From assembly GCF_003201875.1 (NCBI RefSeq), contig NZ_QJKD01000007.1:1-64000 (forward strand): a DNA stretch of 64,000 nucleotides, written 5' to 3'. The position numbers and the translations under genes were made by a program. Shown here piece after piece: positions 16,763-25,353 of the stretch. Under the pieces are notes generated by a model that did not search any database, was not told where the DNA came from, and saw nothing but the letters and a program-made list of their open reading frames with translations. Each line of letters begins with the position of its first letter. The stretch's first letter is position 1. The stretch is from Hungatella effluvii. Its GTDB lineage: Bacteria; Bacillota; Clostridia; Lachnospirales; Lachnospiraceae.

Positions 16763-17752
16763 ATGCCAGGATTTAACGATATAATCGGTCATGAGATGAT
16801 AAAGGAACATTTTAAGAAGGCTATAGAGACAAATCATGTATCTCATGCGTATATTCTGACAGGTGAGGCAGGAATGGGACGTAAGTCGCTGGCGAATGCA
16901 TTTGCCATGACGCTTCTCTGTGAAAAGGGGAAGAAGGAACCGTGTATGCAGTGCCATGCCTGCAAGCAGGTGATGAGCGGCAACCATCCGGACTTGATTT
17001 TTGTAAATCATGAAAAGCCGAACAGCATCGGCGTTGACGATATCAGGGAACAAATTAATGATACAATCATGGTACGGCCCTACAGCAGCTATTATAAGAT
17101 ATACATCGTGGATGAAGCGGAAAAGATGACGGCACAGGCACAGAATGCCCTGCTTAAGACCATCGAGGAACCGCCGTCCTATGCGATTATCATGCTGCTG
17201 ACTACGAATCAGGAGGCATTTCTGCCGACGATTCTCTCCAGATGCGTGCAGTTAAAGCTGAAGCCGCTTCAGGACAGCGTAGTCAGGACGTATCTGATGG
17301 AATCTCTGGGGATTCCTGAGGTGAAGGCGGAGATTTACGCCGCGTTTGCGAGAGGAAATCTGGGAAAGGCGATCCATCTGGCCTCTTCGGAGGATTTTCA
17401 GCTGATGTATACCGAGCTTCTGCATATGCTGAAGCATTTGAAGGATATGGATATTACGGAGCTTCTGGACTATATCAAGAAGCTGAAGGATGAGAGTCTG
17501 GACATCTATGACTGCCTCGATTTTATGCAGCTATGGTACCGGGATGTGCTGATGTATAAGGTGACACAGGATATTAATCTTCTGGTGTTTAAGGAAGAGT
17601 ATAATACAATTAAGGAAATGAGCGCCTCCAGCGCCTACGATGGGATTGAAAAGATTCTCCAGTCCATTGATAAGGCGGGGATCAGGCTGAATGCCAATGT
17701 GAATATGGAACTGGCCATGGAGCTCATGTTACTGGTAATGAAGGAGAACTGA
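16763..17752 (+). CDS. holB: DNA polymerase III delta' subunit
   Basis: Clamp-loader subunit that helps place the sliding clamp on DNA. 329 residues. Walker-A-like region GEAGMGRKSLANAFA (33-47), a zinc-binding Cys set CEKGKKEPCMQCHACK (about 53-68), and the sensor/box VII motif with NALLKTIEEPP (about 130-140), followed by SRC at about 162-164. GGAGGTG lies eight bases before the ATG. It is first in an operon with yaaT and trmN6, the same order as in Bacillus and other Firmicutes. Confidence 0.93.
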   Translation: MPGFNDIIGHEMIKEHFKKAIETNHVSHAYILTGEAGMGRKSLANAFAMTLLCEKGKKEPCMQCHACKQVMSGNHPDLIFVNHEKPNSIGVDDIREQINDTIMVRPYSSYYKIYIVDEAEKMTAQAQNALLKTIEEPPSYAIIMLLTTNQEAFLPTILSRCVQLKLKPLQDSVVRTYLMESLGIPEVKAEIYAAFARGNLGKAIHLASSEDFQLMYTELLHMLKHLKDMDITELLDYIKKLKDESLDIYDCLDFMQLWYRDVLMYKVTQDINLLVFKEEYNTIKEMSASSAYDGIEKILQSIDKAGIRLNANVNMELAMELMLLVMKEN

Positions 17753-17755
17753 TTG

Positions 17756-18664
17756 ATGATAAAAGTGATTGGTGTAAGATTCCGCAATGCGGGGAAGATC
17801 TATTATTTTGATCCGGCCGGCCGGGATATTCATACGGGTGACCACGTGATTGTGGAGACGGCGAGAGGGATTGAATACGGTTATGTAGTGCTGGGAAGCA
17901 GAGAGGTGCCGGATGACAAGGTCGTCCAGCCGCTTAAGTCTGTGATCCGGATGGCGACGAGAGAAGACGAGGATGTGGAGTTAAAAAACCACGAGAAGGA
18001 AAGGGAAGCGTTCCGGATCTGTAAGGAAAAGATCAGGAAACACGGGCTTCAGATGAAGCTGATCGATGCGGAATATACCTTTGACAACAACAAGGTGCTG
18101 TTTTACTTTACCGCGGATGGTAGAATCGATTTTCGCGAACTGGTGAAGGATCTGGCGTCGGTATTTAAAACGAGAATTGAGCTTCGTCAGGTCGGCGTCA
18201 GAGACGAGACGAAGATTGTGGGAGGAATCGGTATCTGCGGCAGGCCGCTGTGCTGCCACTCTTACTTATCGGAGTTTATCCCTGTTTCAATCAAGATGGC
18301 GAAGGAGCAGAACCTGTCGCTGAATCCGACGAAGATCTCCGGTGTCTGCGGGAGGCTCATGTGCTGTCTGAAGAATGAGGAAGAGACGTACGAGGACTTA
18401 AACAGCAAGCTTCCGAATGTGGGCGATTATGTGACTACAGACGACGGACTGAAGGGTGAGGTTCACTCGGTCAGCGTGCTGCGTCAGCTGGTGAAGGTCA
18501 TCGTCATCACAAAGGATGAGAAGGAAATCAGAGAATACCGTGTGGATCAGTTGAAGTTTAAACCGAGGCGGCGCAAGGATAAAGGCTCTGTAGCGGATGC
18601 AGAGCTGAAGGCTCTGGAAGCCCTTGAGAAGAAGGAAGGGAAATCCAAGTTAGATGATAATTGA
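17756..18664 (+). CDS. ricT: PSP1-domain protein YaaT/RicT
   Basis: Homologue of RicT (YaaT), a subunit of the Ric complex that in Bacillus affects RNase Y function, competence and sporulation. The PSP1 domain covers about residues 60-145 and the downstream half carries the clustered cysteines CGRPLCC and CGRLMCC that bind Fe-S in the Bacillus complex. A basic C-terminal tail follows (KPRRRKDKG). The ATG at 17756 has AAGGAG at 17741-17746, inside the end of holB. It overlaps trmN6 by 11 bases. Confidence 0.92.
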   Translation: MIKVIGVRFRNAGKIYYFDPAGRDIHTGDHVIVETARGIEYGYVVLGSREVPDDKVVQPLKSVIRMATREDEDVELKNHEKEREAFRICKEKIRKHGLQMKLIDAEYTFDNNKVLFYFTADGRIDFRELVKDLASVFKTRIELRQVGVRDETKIVGGIGICGRPLCCHSYLSEFIPVSIKMAKEQNLSLNPTKISGVCGRLMCCLKNEEETYEDLNSKLPNVGDYVTTDDGLKGEVHSVSVLRQLVKVIVITKDEKEIREYRVDQLKFKPRRRKDKGSVADAELKALEALEKKEGKSKLDDN

Positions 18665-19391
18665 GCTTAAGGCTGAGGAACGGCTTGACGATTTACAGAG
18701 AAACGGCTATCAGATTATACAGAAGAAGGACGGGTTCTGCTTCGGTATGGATGCGGTGCTTTTATCCAGTTTCGCGGCGGTGAAGCCGGGGGAAAAGGCC
18801 GTCGATCTGGGAACCGGGACAGGAATTATACCGATTCTTCTGGAAGCGAAATATGAAGGCGAACATTATACGGGACTGGAGATTCAGGATGAGGTGGCGG
18901 AGATGGCCGCGCGCAGTGTGGCGCTCAATCACCTGGAAGAGAAGGTCTCGATCGTAAAGGGCGATATCAAGGAAGCCAGCCGGCTGTTTGGCGCGGCTTC
19001 CTTTGACGTGGTGACCTCGAATCCGCCCTATATGAACGATGCCCATGGACTTAAAAATCCCGATCTGCCCAAGGCGATCGCCCGCCATGAGGTGCTCTGT
19101 ACGCTGGACGATGTGGCGAGGGAGGCGGCGAAGCTTCTGCGGCCGGGTGGGCGCTTCTACATGGTGCACCGGCCTCACCGCCTGATAGAAATTATTACGG
19201 CGCTGACGAAGTATAAGCTGGAGCCGAAGCGGATGAAGATGGTCCATCCATTTGTGGACAAAGAGGCCAATATGGTCCTGATAGAAGCCGTGCGCGGCGG
19301 TAAATCCATGATTAAGGTGGAGGCGCCGATTGTGGTATATCGGGAGCCGGGGGTGTATACGCAGGAGATTTATGATATTTACGGGTATTGA
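18654..19391 (+). CDS. trmN6: tRNA1(Val) A37 N6-methyltransferase family protein
   Basis: SAM-dependent methyltransferase of the YabB/YfiC family that modifies A37 of tRNA-Val. 245 residues: SAM-binding motif VDLGTGTGIIPILL (about 45-58) and the catalytic N6-methyltransferase signature NPPY (about 123-126). The start lies inside ricT, an 11-base overlap that suggests translational coupling. Third gene of the holB operon. Confidence 0.9.
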   Translation: MIIELKAEERLDDLQRNGYQIIQKKDGFCFGMDAVLLSSFAAVKPGEKAVDLGTGTGIIPILLEAKYEGEHYTGLEIQDEVAEMAARSVALNHLEEKVSIVKGDIKEASRLFGAASFDVVTSNPPYMNDAHGLKNPDLPKAIARHEVLCTLDDVAREAAKLLRPGGRFYMVHRPHRLIEIITALTKYKLEPKRMKMVHPFVDKEANMVLIEAVRGGKSMIKVEAPIVVYREPGVYTQEIYDIYGY

Positions 19392-19444
19392 GAAAATGAT
19401 CATTATGTATTGCCAGCAATGGGGAGAATTTGGCGAATTAGGTG

Positions 19445-19496
19445 AATATGGCAGGGCGGAGAACCAGGGGATTGGTGTTTTCCGCCCTGCCATATT
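19445..19496. other. perfect 16-bp hairpin after trmN6
   Basis: AATATGGCAGGGCGGA (19445-19460) pairs perfectly with 19481-19496 around a 20-base loop. No clear T-run follows, so it may be a transcript-end processing hairpin, a weak terminator or a fragment of a palindromic repeat. Confidence 0.6.
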
Positions 19497-19507
19497 TCCG
19501 CCTTTCC

Positions 19508-19536
19508 TTGAAAAGTCTCGCCCTCTGTGTTAAAGT
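19508..19536 (+). promoter_or_regulatory. possible promoter of rsmI
   Basis: TTGAAA (19508-19513), 17-bp spacer, TAAAGT (19531-19536). A small GGCCGGT/ACGGCC hairpin follows in the leader at 19563-19578. Confidence 0.5.
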
Positions 19537-19608
19537 ATAACTACTAATGAATAGAAGAAACAGGCCGGTCAAACGGCCCGAAAAATAGCAGAAAAGTTGG
19601 AAAAGAAG

Positions 19609-20472
19609 ATGGAAGAACAGGTAAAGGATCAGAAAACAGGAAAGCTGTATCTATGTGCGACGCCTATTGGGAATCTGGATGATATTACCCTGCGGGTTTT
19701 GAATACATTAAAGGAAGTGGACTTAATTGCCGCGGAGGACACCCGGCACAGCATTAAGCTGCTAAACCACTTTAATATTAAGACGCCCATGACGAGCTAT
19801 CATGAATACAATAAGGTGGACAAGGCCAGATATCTGGTGGAGCAGATGAAAAATGGGGTTTCCATCGCATTAATTACAGATGCGGGAACACCCGGAATCT
19901 CTGATCCGGGCGAAGAGCTGGTGAGACAGTGCCATGAGGCGGGAGTACCGCTTACATCTCTGCCCGGGCCTGCGGCCTGCATTACGGCTCTGACCATATC
20001 TGGACTGGCTACGAGGCGTTTCTGCTTTGAGGCATTTCTCCCTTCTGATAAGAAGGAAAAGCAGTGGATTTTAGAGGAACTGAAGCGGGAGACGAGAACG
20101 ATTATTATATATGAAGCGCCCCACCGGCTTGTCAGGACGCTGGAGGAACTGAGAGTGGCCCTGGGAAACCGGAGAATCACCATATGCAGGGAACTGACGA
20201 AACGGTATGAGACGGCGTTTCAGACTACGTTTGAAGATGCGCTGGCGGCCTATGAGACGGAGGAGCCGAGAGGCGAGTGCGTCATTGTTATCGAGGGGAA
20301 GAGCATCGGTGAAATAAAGGAAGAACGGATGAAATCGTTTGAGGAGATGTCTCTGGAAGAGCATATGGATCTGTATGAGAAGCAGGGAATTGAACGAAAA
20401 GAGGCCATGCGTATGGTGGCGAAGGACCGGGGAATCAGTAAACGGGATGTCTACCAGCAGCTGATGAAGTAA
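19609..20472 (+). CDS. rsmI: 16S rRNA (cytidine-1402 2'-O) methyltransferase
   Basis: Tetrapyrrole-methylase-fold enzyme that methylates C1402 in the ribosomal P site, together with RsmH. About 287 residues: ATPIGNLDDITLR at the N-terminus, AEDTRHS, and the SAM loop TDAGTPGISDPG (about 85-96), all diagnostic. The start is uncertain: ATG 19609 is preceded by a weak purine stretch, and an in-frame TTG at 19597 is possible. A 70-residue C-terminal extension rich in Glu is typical of Firmicute versions. Confidence 0.92.
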   Translation: MEEQVKDQKTGKLYLCATPIGNLDDITLRVLNTLKEVDLIAAEDTRHSIKLLNHFNIKTPMTSYHEYNKVDKARYLVEQMKNGVSIALITDAGTPGISDPGEELVRQCHEAGVPLTSLPGPAACITALTISGLATRRFCFEAFLPSDKKEKQWILEELKRETRTIIIYEAPHRLVRTLEELRVALGNRRITICRELTKRYETAFQTTFEDALAAYETEEPRGECVIVIEGKSIGEIKEERMKSFEEMSLEEHMDLYEKQGIERKEAMRMVAKDRGISKRDVYQQLMK

Positions 20473-20513
20473 GAGGATCCGGATATGGTGTGTAGATGAA
20501 GTAAAAATTAAAT

Positions 20514-20554
20514 ATGCAAAGAGGCTGGATTCCAAAGATCCGGCCTCTTTGCAT
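20514..20554 (-). terminator. hairpin between rsmI and the DUF2000 gene
   Basis: ATGCAAAGAGGC(T)GGAT pairs with ATCCGGCCTCTTTGCAT, a 17-bp stem. On the minus strand it is followed by ATATTTAATTTTTAC, so it probably terminates the minus-strand gene; rsmI transcription may also end here. Confidence 0.7.
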
Positions 20555-20590
20555 CCTGGTGTTGGGGTAATACCTGGAATACATGTTCAT

Positions 20591-21013
20591 TTATCGAAGC
20601 AATGGGAGATTTCCTGTCAGCTTATTCACCGCTTTTTTAGGTCCGCAGATGGCAATTCCGAGATAGGAGAAGGTATCTTCCTCGGTGGCGGCAGCCTTAT
20701 CGATAAATTCATCGTAGGTCTTGCAGCTCTGTGCCGTGTCGGAAAAATCTACCACAGTCAGTTCCGCATATTCCGGCCGGTAAAGCTGTTTCCGGAGCTC
20801 CCGTATTTTGGCTCCGTCAGCCTTTAGTATGGGGACAGGAAACTGGATGATGCCCCGGTGGGAGCAGCCTGTCTTGTCCGTGACGTCAGGCCCCACGGTG
20901 TCCGGCATCTCCTTGCCAAGCGTGATTCCCATAATTCCGGCGGTGTTGGCAATCAGGCCGGTGGGGAGTGTCTCGTCGATGACCATGACACATTTTTCGT
21001 TCTGTAAATCCAT
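20591..21013 (-). CDS. DUF2000 family protein
   Basis: 140 residues. The N-terminal half CVMVIDETLPTGLIANTAGI and GPDVTDKTG are features I associate with DUF2000, an uncharacterised family related to peptidyl-tRNA hydrolase-like folds. AGGAAGTAAGAC precedes the ATG. It is divergent from the fab operon; nothing in the sequence ties it to lipid synthesis. Single-gene unit with a hairpin terminator. Confidence 0.8.
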   Translation of the reverse strand: MDLQNEKCVMVIDETLPTGLIANTAGIMGITLGKEMPDTVGPDVTDKTGCSHRGIIQFPVPILKADGAKIRELRKQLYRPEYAELTVVDFSDTAQSCKTYDEFIDKAAATEEDTFSYLGIAICGPKKAVNKLTGNLPLLR

Positions 21014-21119
21014 TTGTCTTACTTCCTTTTCTGTTTGTTGTTCTATTTTACCATTTGTCCGAAAAAATTTCTTGAACGATGTGGCATATCACAGGCGGCT
21101 GTTATTTTAAAAATTTTTC

Positions 21120-21148
21120 TTGACAAACGAATCGGGATTGTATAGAAT
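21120..21148 (+). promoter_or_regulatory. main promoter of the fab operon
   Basis: TTGACA (21120-21125), 17-bp spacer, TAGAAT (21143-21148). A FabT-like palindrome starts three bases after the -10 box. The leader to the fabH start is about 100 bases. Confidence 0.82.
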
Positions 21149-21151
21149 TGG

Positions 21152-21164
21152 TTTGAATATCAAA
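21152..21164. promoter_or_regulatory. FabT-like operator at fabH promoter
   Basis: TTTGAATATCAAA matches the TTTGA-N3-TCAAA core recalled for the MarR-type regulator FabT of streptococci and relatives. It lies over the expected transcription start. No marR-type gene is next to it, so the regulator must be encoded elsewhere. Confidence 0.6.
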
Positions 21165-21256
21165 ATATTTGAAACGAAAAATATCAGAGACAGGTGAAAA
21201 CCACGGGTTTTCCCATTTACCTGGATGTGTGAATCACAGCACGAATGGGGGAAATT

Positions 21257-22222
21257 ATGACGACTAGAATTATAGGAACAGGTTCGGCTGTACCGAAACA
21301 GGTGGTAACCAATGATGATCTTGCAAAGATCGTGGATACCAGCGACGAATGGATCAGACCGAGAACCGGAATCCGGGAAAGAAGAATTGCGGCGGCAGAA
21401 TCAGGAACCTCCGATCTGGCGGCGGAGGCGGCGAAGCTGGCGATTGAGCAGTCCGGAATAAAACCGGAAGAACTGGACATTATCGTCCTTGCCACTTCCT
21501 CGGGTGACTGCTGTTTTCCAAGTGGCGCCTGCGAAGTACAGGCCGCGGTCGGCGCGGTCAATGCGGTGGCGTTTGACTTAAGCGCCGCGTGTTCGGGATT
21601 TGTCTTCGCTTTAAACACGGTACATAGCTTTTTGACGGCGGGAATCTACCGTACGGGGCTTGTGATCGGAGCGGATACACTCAGCAAGTTGGTGGACTGG
21701 AACGACCGGAGCACCTGCGTTCTCTTCGGAGACGGTGCGGGAGCGGTTGTTGTGAGGGCAGAGGACACCGGAGTCATGGGGCTGACCATGGGGTCGGACG
21801 GAACGAAAGGCGGCGTTCTGAAATGCGGTGGACGCACTACGGGAAATTTCCTGACAGGAAAGAAACCGGAATTAGGCTATATGACCATGGATGGCCAGGA
21901 AGTTTTCAGATTTGCGGTTAAGACCGTGCCGGAGGCAATTAAGAAGACGATTGCCGGGAGCGGAACCGAATTAGAAGAAATTAAATATTTTATTCTGCAT
22001 CAGTCCAATTACCGGATTTCCGAATCCATAGCGAAAAGACTTAAATTACCGATGGAAAAGTTTCCAGCGAATTTAGAGCGGTATGGTAATACTTCCGGAG
22101 CGTCTGTGCCCATCCTTTTAGATGAGCTGAATCGCGAAGGAAAATTGAAACCGGGCGACAAATTGCTATTAGCCGGTTTTGGTGCAGGGTTGACCTGGGG
22201 AACCACTCTTCTGGAGTGGTAA
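21257..22222 (+). CDS. fabH: beta-ketoacyl-ACP synthase III
   Basis: Starts fatty-acid synthesis by condensing acetyl-CoA with malonyl-ACP. 321 residues. The catalytic triad is clear: Cys112 in SAACSGF, His248 in LHQSN and Asn278 in YGNTSG. The ATG at 21257 follows GGGGGA (21248-21253) and reads MTTRIIGTGSAVP; the upstream in-frame ATG at 21245 lies before that Shine-Dalgarno. First gene of the fab operon. A short CCACTC/GAGTGG hairpin covers its 3' end and a second FabT-like box follows. Confidence 0.96.
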   Translation: MTTRIIGTGSAVPKQVVTNDDLAKIVDTSDEWIRPRTGIRERRIAAAESGTSDLAAEAAKLAIEQSGIKPEELDIIVLATSSGDCCFPSGACEVQAAVGAVNAVAFDLSAACSGFVFALNTVHSFLTAGIYRTGLVIGADTLSKLVDWNDRSTCVLFGDGAGAVVVRAEDTGVMGLTMGSDGTKGGVLKCGGRTTGNFLTGKKPELGYMTMDGQEVFRFAVKTVPEAIKKTIAGSGTELEEIKYFILHQSNYRISESIAKRLKLPMEKFPANLERYGNTSGASVPILLDELNREGKLKPGDKLLLAGFGAGLTWGTTLLEW

Positions 22223-22235
22223 TTAAAAAGACTAA

Positions 22236-22254
22236 TACTTTGAAAATCAAAGTA
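22236..22254. promoter_or_regulatory. second FabT-like operator, fabH-acpP gap
   Basis: TACTTTGAAAATCAAAGTA is an almost perfect 19-bp palindrome with the same TTTGA-N3-TCAAA core as the box at 21152. A weak TTGAAA/TAAATA promoter pair overlaps it (22240-22266), so an internal regulated promoter for acpP onward is possible. Confidence 0.6.
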
Positions 22255-22316
22255 ATTAGATAAATATTAAAAAATCAATGGAATAAAAGATGGAAAATGA
22301 AGAGGAGAATGAAACC

Positions 22317-22550
22317 ATGTTAGAGAAGATGAAAGAAATTATCGCAGAGCAGTTAAATGTAGACGCAGAGGCCGTATTGGCAGAGTCTTCCTTTAAAGAG
22401 GATTTAGGAGCGGATTCCCTGGATTTATTCGAACTTGTTATGGCTCTGGAGGATGAGTATTCAGTCGAGATTCCTTCTGAGGATTTAGAGAAGCTGACGA
22501 CCGTAAGCGCGGTTATGGACTACTTAAAAGCAAAGGGCGTGGAAGGCTGA
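22317..22550 (+). CDS. acpP: acyl carrier protein
   Basis: 77 residues, acidic and helical. Ser34 in GADSLD is the phosphopantetheine attachment site. The ATG at 22317 has GAGGAGAATG upstream; the longer frame from 22290 reads through the ribosome binding site and is not used. Its stop overlaps the fabK start (TGATG). Confidence 0.96.
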   Translation: MLEKMKEIIAEQLNVDAEAVLAESSFKEDLGADSLDLFELVMALEDEYSVEIPSEDLEKLTTVSAVMDYLKAKGVEG

Positions 22551-23473
22551 TGAATACCAGAATAACGGAACTTTTAGGAATTAAACACCCGATTATTCAG
22601 GGTGGAATGGCCTGGGTTGCGGAACATCATCTGGCTGCTGCTGTATCGGAAGCTGGCGGGCTGGGACTGATCGGCGGTGCAAACGCACCGGCCGAGGTGG
22701 TCAGAGAGGAGATCCGCAAGGCAAAAGCTCTGACAAAGAAACCAATCGGAGTCAATGTCATGCTGCTGAGCCCTCATGCCGATGAGATAGCAAAGGTAGT
22801 CGTGGAAGAAGGAATCGGTGTGGTAACCACCGGAGCCGGAAACCCGGAGAAGTATATTGAGATGTGGAAGGCCGCCGGGGTCAAAATTATACCGGTTGTG
22901 GCTTCTGTAGCACTGGCTAAGAGAATGGAACGCTACGGTGCGGATGCGGTTGTGGCGGAAGGATGCGAATCCGGCGGCCATATTGGCGAGCAGACAACGA
23001 TGACGCTGGTTCCGCAGGTCGTAGACGCTGTATCCATACCGGTTATCGCAGCCGGCGGTATCGGTGACGGACGTGGAATCGCCGCGGCATTTATGCTCGG
23101 AGCGGAGGCGGTACAGATCGGAACGAGATTTGTGGTTTCGGATGAATCCATTGTGCACGAGAACTACAAGCAGCGCATTATCAAGGCAAAGGACATCGAT
23201 TCGGCGGTTACGGGACGCTCCCACGGCCATCCGGTCAGATGCTTAAGGAATCAGATGACCAGGGAATACGTAAAGCTGGAGCAGGAAGGCAAGAGCTTCG
23301 AGGAACTGGAGTACTTAACTCTCGGAAAGCTGAGAGAGGCCGTACAGGAAGGCGATATCACGAACGGTACCGTCATGGCAGGCCAGATTGCAGGTATGAT
23401 TTATAAGACACAGACCTGTAAGGAAATGATTGATGAGATGATGGAACAGGCGGAGAAACTGCTGAACCGATAA
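22550..23473 (+). CDS. fabK: enoyl-ACP reductase II (FMN type)
   Basis: Reduces the enoyl-ACP double bond at the end of each elongation cycle using FMN; the FabK type is not inhibited by triclosan. 307 residues with IIQGGMAWV at the N-terminus, VAEGCESGGHIGE (about 133-145) and the FMN phosphate loop IAAGGIGDGRG (about 166-176). Overlaps acpP by one base. No fabI is seen, so this is presumably the main enoyl reductase. Confidence 0.93.
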   Translation: MNTRITELLGIKHPIIQGGMAWVAEHHLAAAVSEAGGLGLIGGANAPAEVVREEIRKAKALTKKPIGVNVMLLSPHADEIAKVVVEEGIGVVTTGAGNPEKYIEMWKAAGVKIIPVVASVALAKRMERYGADAVVAEGCESGGHIGEQTTMTLVPQVVDAVSIPVIAAGGIGDGRGIAAAFMLGAEAVQIGTRFVVSDESIVHENYKQRIIKAKDIDSAVTGRSHGHPVRCLRNQMTREYVKLEQEGKSFEELEYLTLGKLREAVQEGDITNGTVMAGQIAGMIYKTQTCKEMIDEMMEQAEKLLNR

Positions 23474-23557
23474 TTGAAAATAATGGGACGGATACAGAAG
23501 CTGCCGAACTGGTAATTAAAAATGAAGGAACGGACGGGGAACCGCCGAACCAGCAAT
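23474..23557. repeat. imperfect tandem duplication in the fabK-fabD gap
   Basis: Two units of about 42 bp lie head to tail: AATTGAAAATAATGG...GCCGAACTGGT and AATTAAAAATGAAGG...GCCGAACCAGC. They share about three quarters of their bases. The gap is longer than others in this operon and has no gene. Confidence 0.5.
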
Positions 23558-23577
23558 GGAAAAAGGAGTTACGGATT

Positions 23578-24486
23578 ATGAGCAAGACTGCATTTATTTT
23601 CCCGGGACAGGGCGCACAGTACTGTGGAATGGGTCAGGATTTTTATGAGAATACAAAGACCGGAAAAGAGCTCTTTGACATGGCGTCAGAGCTGCTTGGT
23701 TTTTCCGTGCCGGAGCTGTGTTTTGAGAAGAACGACAGGCTGGATATCACGGAATACACACAGGCCGCCATGGTAACCACCAGCATCGCCATGATGCGTG
23801 TCCTGGAAGAGGCAAAAGGCGTGAAGCCCGATGTGGCTGCCGGGCTGAGCCTGGGAGAATACCCTGCGCTTGCCGCCGCGGGCGTGATGAGCGACGCGGA
23901 TGCGATCCGTACCGTAAGACAGAGGGGAATCCTCATGCAGGAGGCGGTTCCGGTTGGACTCGGAGCCATGGCCGCCATCCTGGCCCTCGACGCGTCTAAG
24001 ATTGAAGATGTGATAAGCGCGATCGACGGCGTTTCCATCGCCAACTACAACTGCCCGGGACAGATCGTGATCTCCGGACGGAAGGAAGCTGTGGAAGCCG
24101 CCAATGAGAAGCTCCTGGAAGCGGGGGCAAAGCGTGCCGTCATGTTAAATGTCAGCGGACCGTTTCATTCTGCCATGCTTGCGGAAGCCGGAAGGAAGCT
24201 GGGCGAGGTTCTGGCCGATGCCCGGATCAACACCCCGGTTATCCCGTATGTGGCTAATGTCACGGCTCAGTATGTGACGAAGGCAGAGGACGTGAGACCG
24301 CTTTTAGAGAGGCAGGTGTCTTCTTCCGTCAGATGGCAGCAGAGTGTGGAAACCATGCTGCAGGATGGAGTGGATACATTTATAGAAATTGGGCCGGGAA
24401 AGACACTGGCCGGATTCATGAGAAAGATAACAAGAGATGTAAAAGTCATTAATATAGAAAAACTGGAAGATATTGAAAAACTATAG
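23578..24486 (+). CDS. fabD: malonyl-CoA:ACP transacylase
   Basis: Loads malonate onto ACP. 302 residues. FPGQGAQ at the N-terminus, the nucleophile elbow GLSLGEY (Ser near 88) and GPFHSAM with the catalytic His near 200. AAAGGAG lies nine bases before the ATG. The stop codon TAG overlaps the left copy of an 8-bp repeat that flanks a small inserted element. Confidence 0.95.
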   Translation: MSKTAFIFPGQGAQYCGMGQDFYENTKTGKELFDMASELLGFSVPELCFEKNDRLDITEYTQAAMVTTSIAMMRVLEEAKGVKPDVAAGLSLGEYPALAAAGVMSDADAIRTVRQRGILMQEAVPVGLGAMAAILALDASKIEDVISAIDGVSIANYNCPGQIVISGRKEAVEAANEKLLEAGAKRAVMLNVSGPFHSAMLAEAGRKLGEVLADARINTPVIPYVANVTAQYVTKAEDVRPLLERQVSSSVRWQQSVETMLQDGVDTFIEIGPGKTLAGFMRKITRDVKVINIEKLEDIEKL

Positions 24487-24490
24487 CGAG

Positions 24491-24577
24491 TCACTCCACT
24501 AGGTTCGTGAAGGACCTCACCAAGTGGAGGTGACATGCATCGCACGTAAGCGCCTAAAAGACAGGCGCTAAGTGCTC
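24491..24577. mobile_element. 87-bp hairpin insertion between fabD and fabG
   Basis: The segment is flanked by ATAGCGAG at 24483-24490 and again at 24578-24585. It folds into two hairpins, TCCACT...AGTGGA (with GTCAC/GTGAC below and AGGT/ACCT above, about 24489-24533) and AGCGCCT...AGGCGCT (24550-24570). Removing the 87 bp and one repeat restores a tight operon junction in which the fabD stop is followed directly by GAGGAGG and the fabG start. It has no reading frame. It may be a REP-like or miniature element. Confidence 0.6.
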
Positions 24578-24597
24578 ATAGCGAGGAGGATGCCGGA

Positions 24598-25338
24598 ATG
24601 TTAGAAGGAAAAACAGCTGTTGTGACCGGAGCCGGAAGAGGAATCGGGCGGGCGATTGCGCTGCGTCTGGCCGCAGAAGGCGCAACTGTCATTGTTAATT
24701 ATAATGGTTCCGCTAAACGGGCGGAAGAGGTAGTAAATGAAATTACAGCAGTCGGAGGTCATGCGGAAGCCATCCAGTGCAGCGTTTCTGATTTTGACAG
24801 CGTTGCGGCCATGATGGACGGCGTTATTAAGAAGTATGGCTCTATCGATATTCTGGTAAATAACGCGGGAATCACGAAGGATAATCTTTTGATGAAGATG
24901 TCGGAAGAAGATTTTGATGCGGTCATCGATACCAACTTAAAAGGTGTGTTTAACTGTATGAAGCATGTTGCGCGCCAGATGATTAAACAGAGAGGCGGCA
25001 GAATTATCAACATTTCTTCCGTTTCCGGTGTGCTTGGTAATGCGGGGCAGGCCAATTACTGCGCGGCCAAAGCCGGTGTGATCGGACTGACGAAATCCTT
25101 TGCCAGGGAAGTGGCCAGCAGGGGAATCACCGTAAATGCGGTGGCGCCTGGATTTATTGAGACGGAAATGACGGAGGTTCTGTCCGATGCCGTAAAGGCA
25201 GGGGCGACGGAGCAGATCCCGATGAAACATTTTGGAACCACTGAGGATATTGCCGATGCGGTGGCGTTTCTGGCCTCCGGCGCAGCCGGCTACATTACCG
25301 GACAGGTGATCTGCGTGGACGGCGGAATGGCCATGTAA
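24598..25338 (+). CDS. fabG: 3-oxoacyl-ACP reductase
   Basis: NADPH-dependent short-chain reductase for the first reduction of each elongation cycle. 246 residues: cofactor loop TGAGRGIG (10-17), NNAG (about 88-91), catalytic Ser in ISSVSG and the YCAAK motif (Tyr and Lys near 153-157). GAGGAGG (24584-24590) gives the start at 24598. The ribosome binding site lies in and just after the right repeat of the 87-bp insertion. Confidence 0.96.
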   Translation: MLEGKTAVVTGAGRGIGRAIALRLAAEGATVIVNYNGSAKRAEEVVNEITAVGGHAEAIQCSVSDFDSVAAMMDGVIKKYGSIDILVNNAGITKDNLLMKMSEEDFDAVIDTNLKGVFNCMKHVARQMIKQRGGRIINISSVSGVLGNAGQANYCAAKAGVIGLTKSFAREVASRGITVNAVAPGFIETEMTEVLSDAVKAGATEQIPMKHFGTTEDIADAVAFLASGAAGYITGQVICVDGGMAM

Positions 25339-25353
25339 TAAGGAGAGAACGAT

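Noticed and set aside
21245..21256. Start of fabH at 21245
   Set aside because: It would place the GGGGGA Shine-Dalgarno inside the gene; the ATG at 21257 gives the normal FabH N-terminus and puts the catalytic Cys at 112 as in other FabH proteins.
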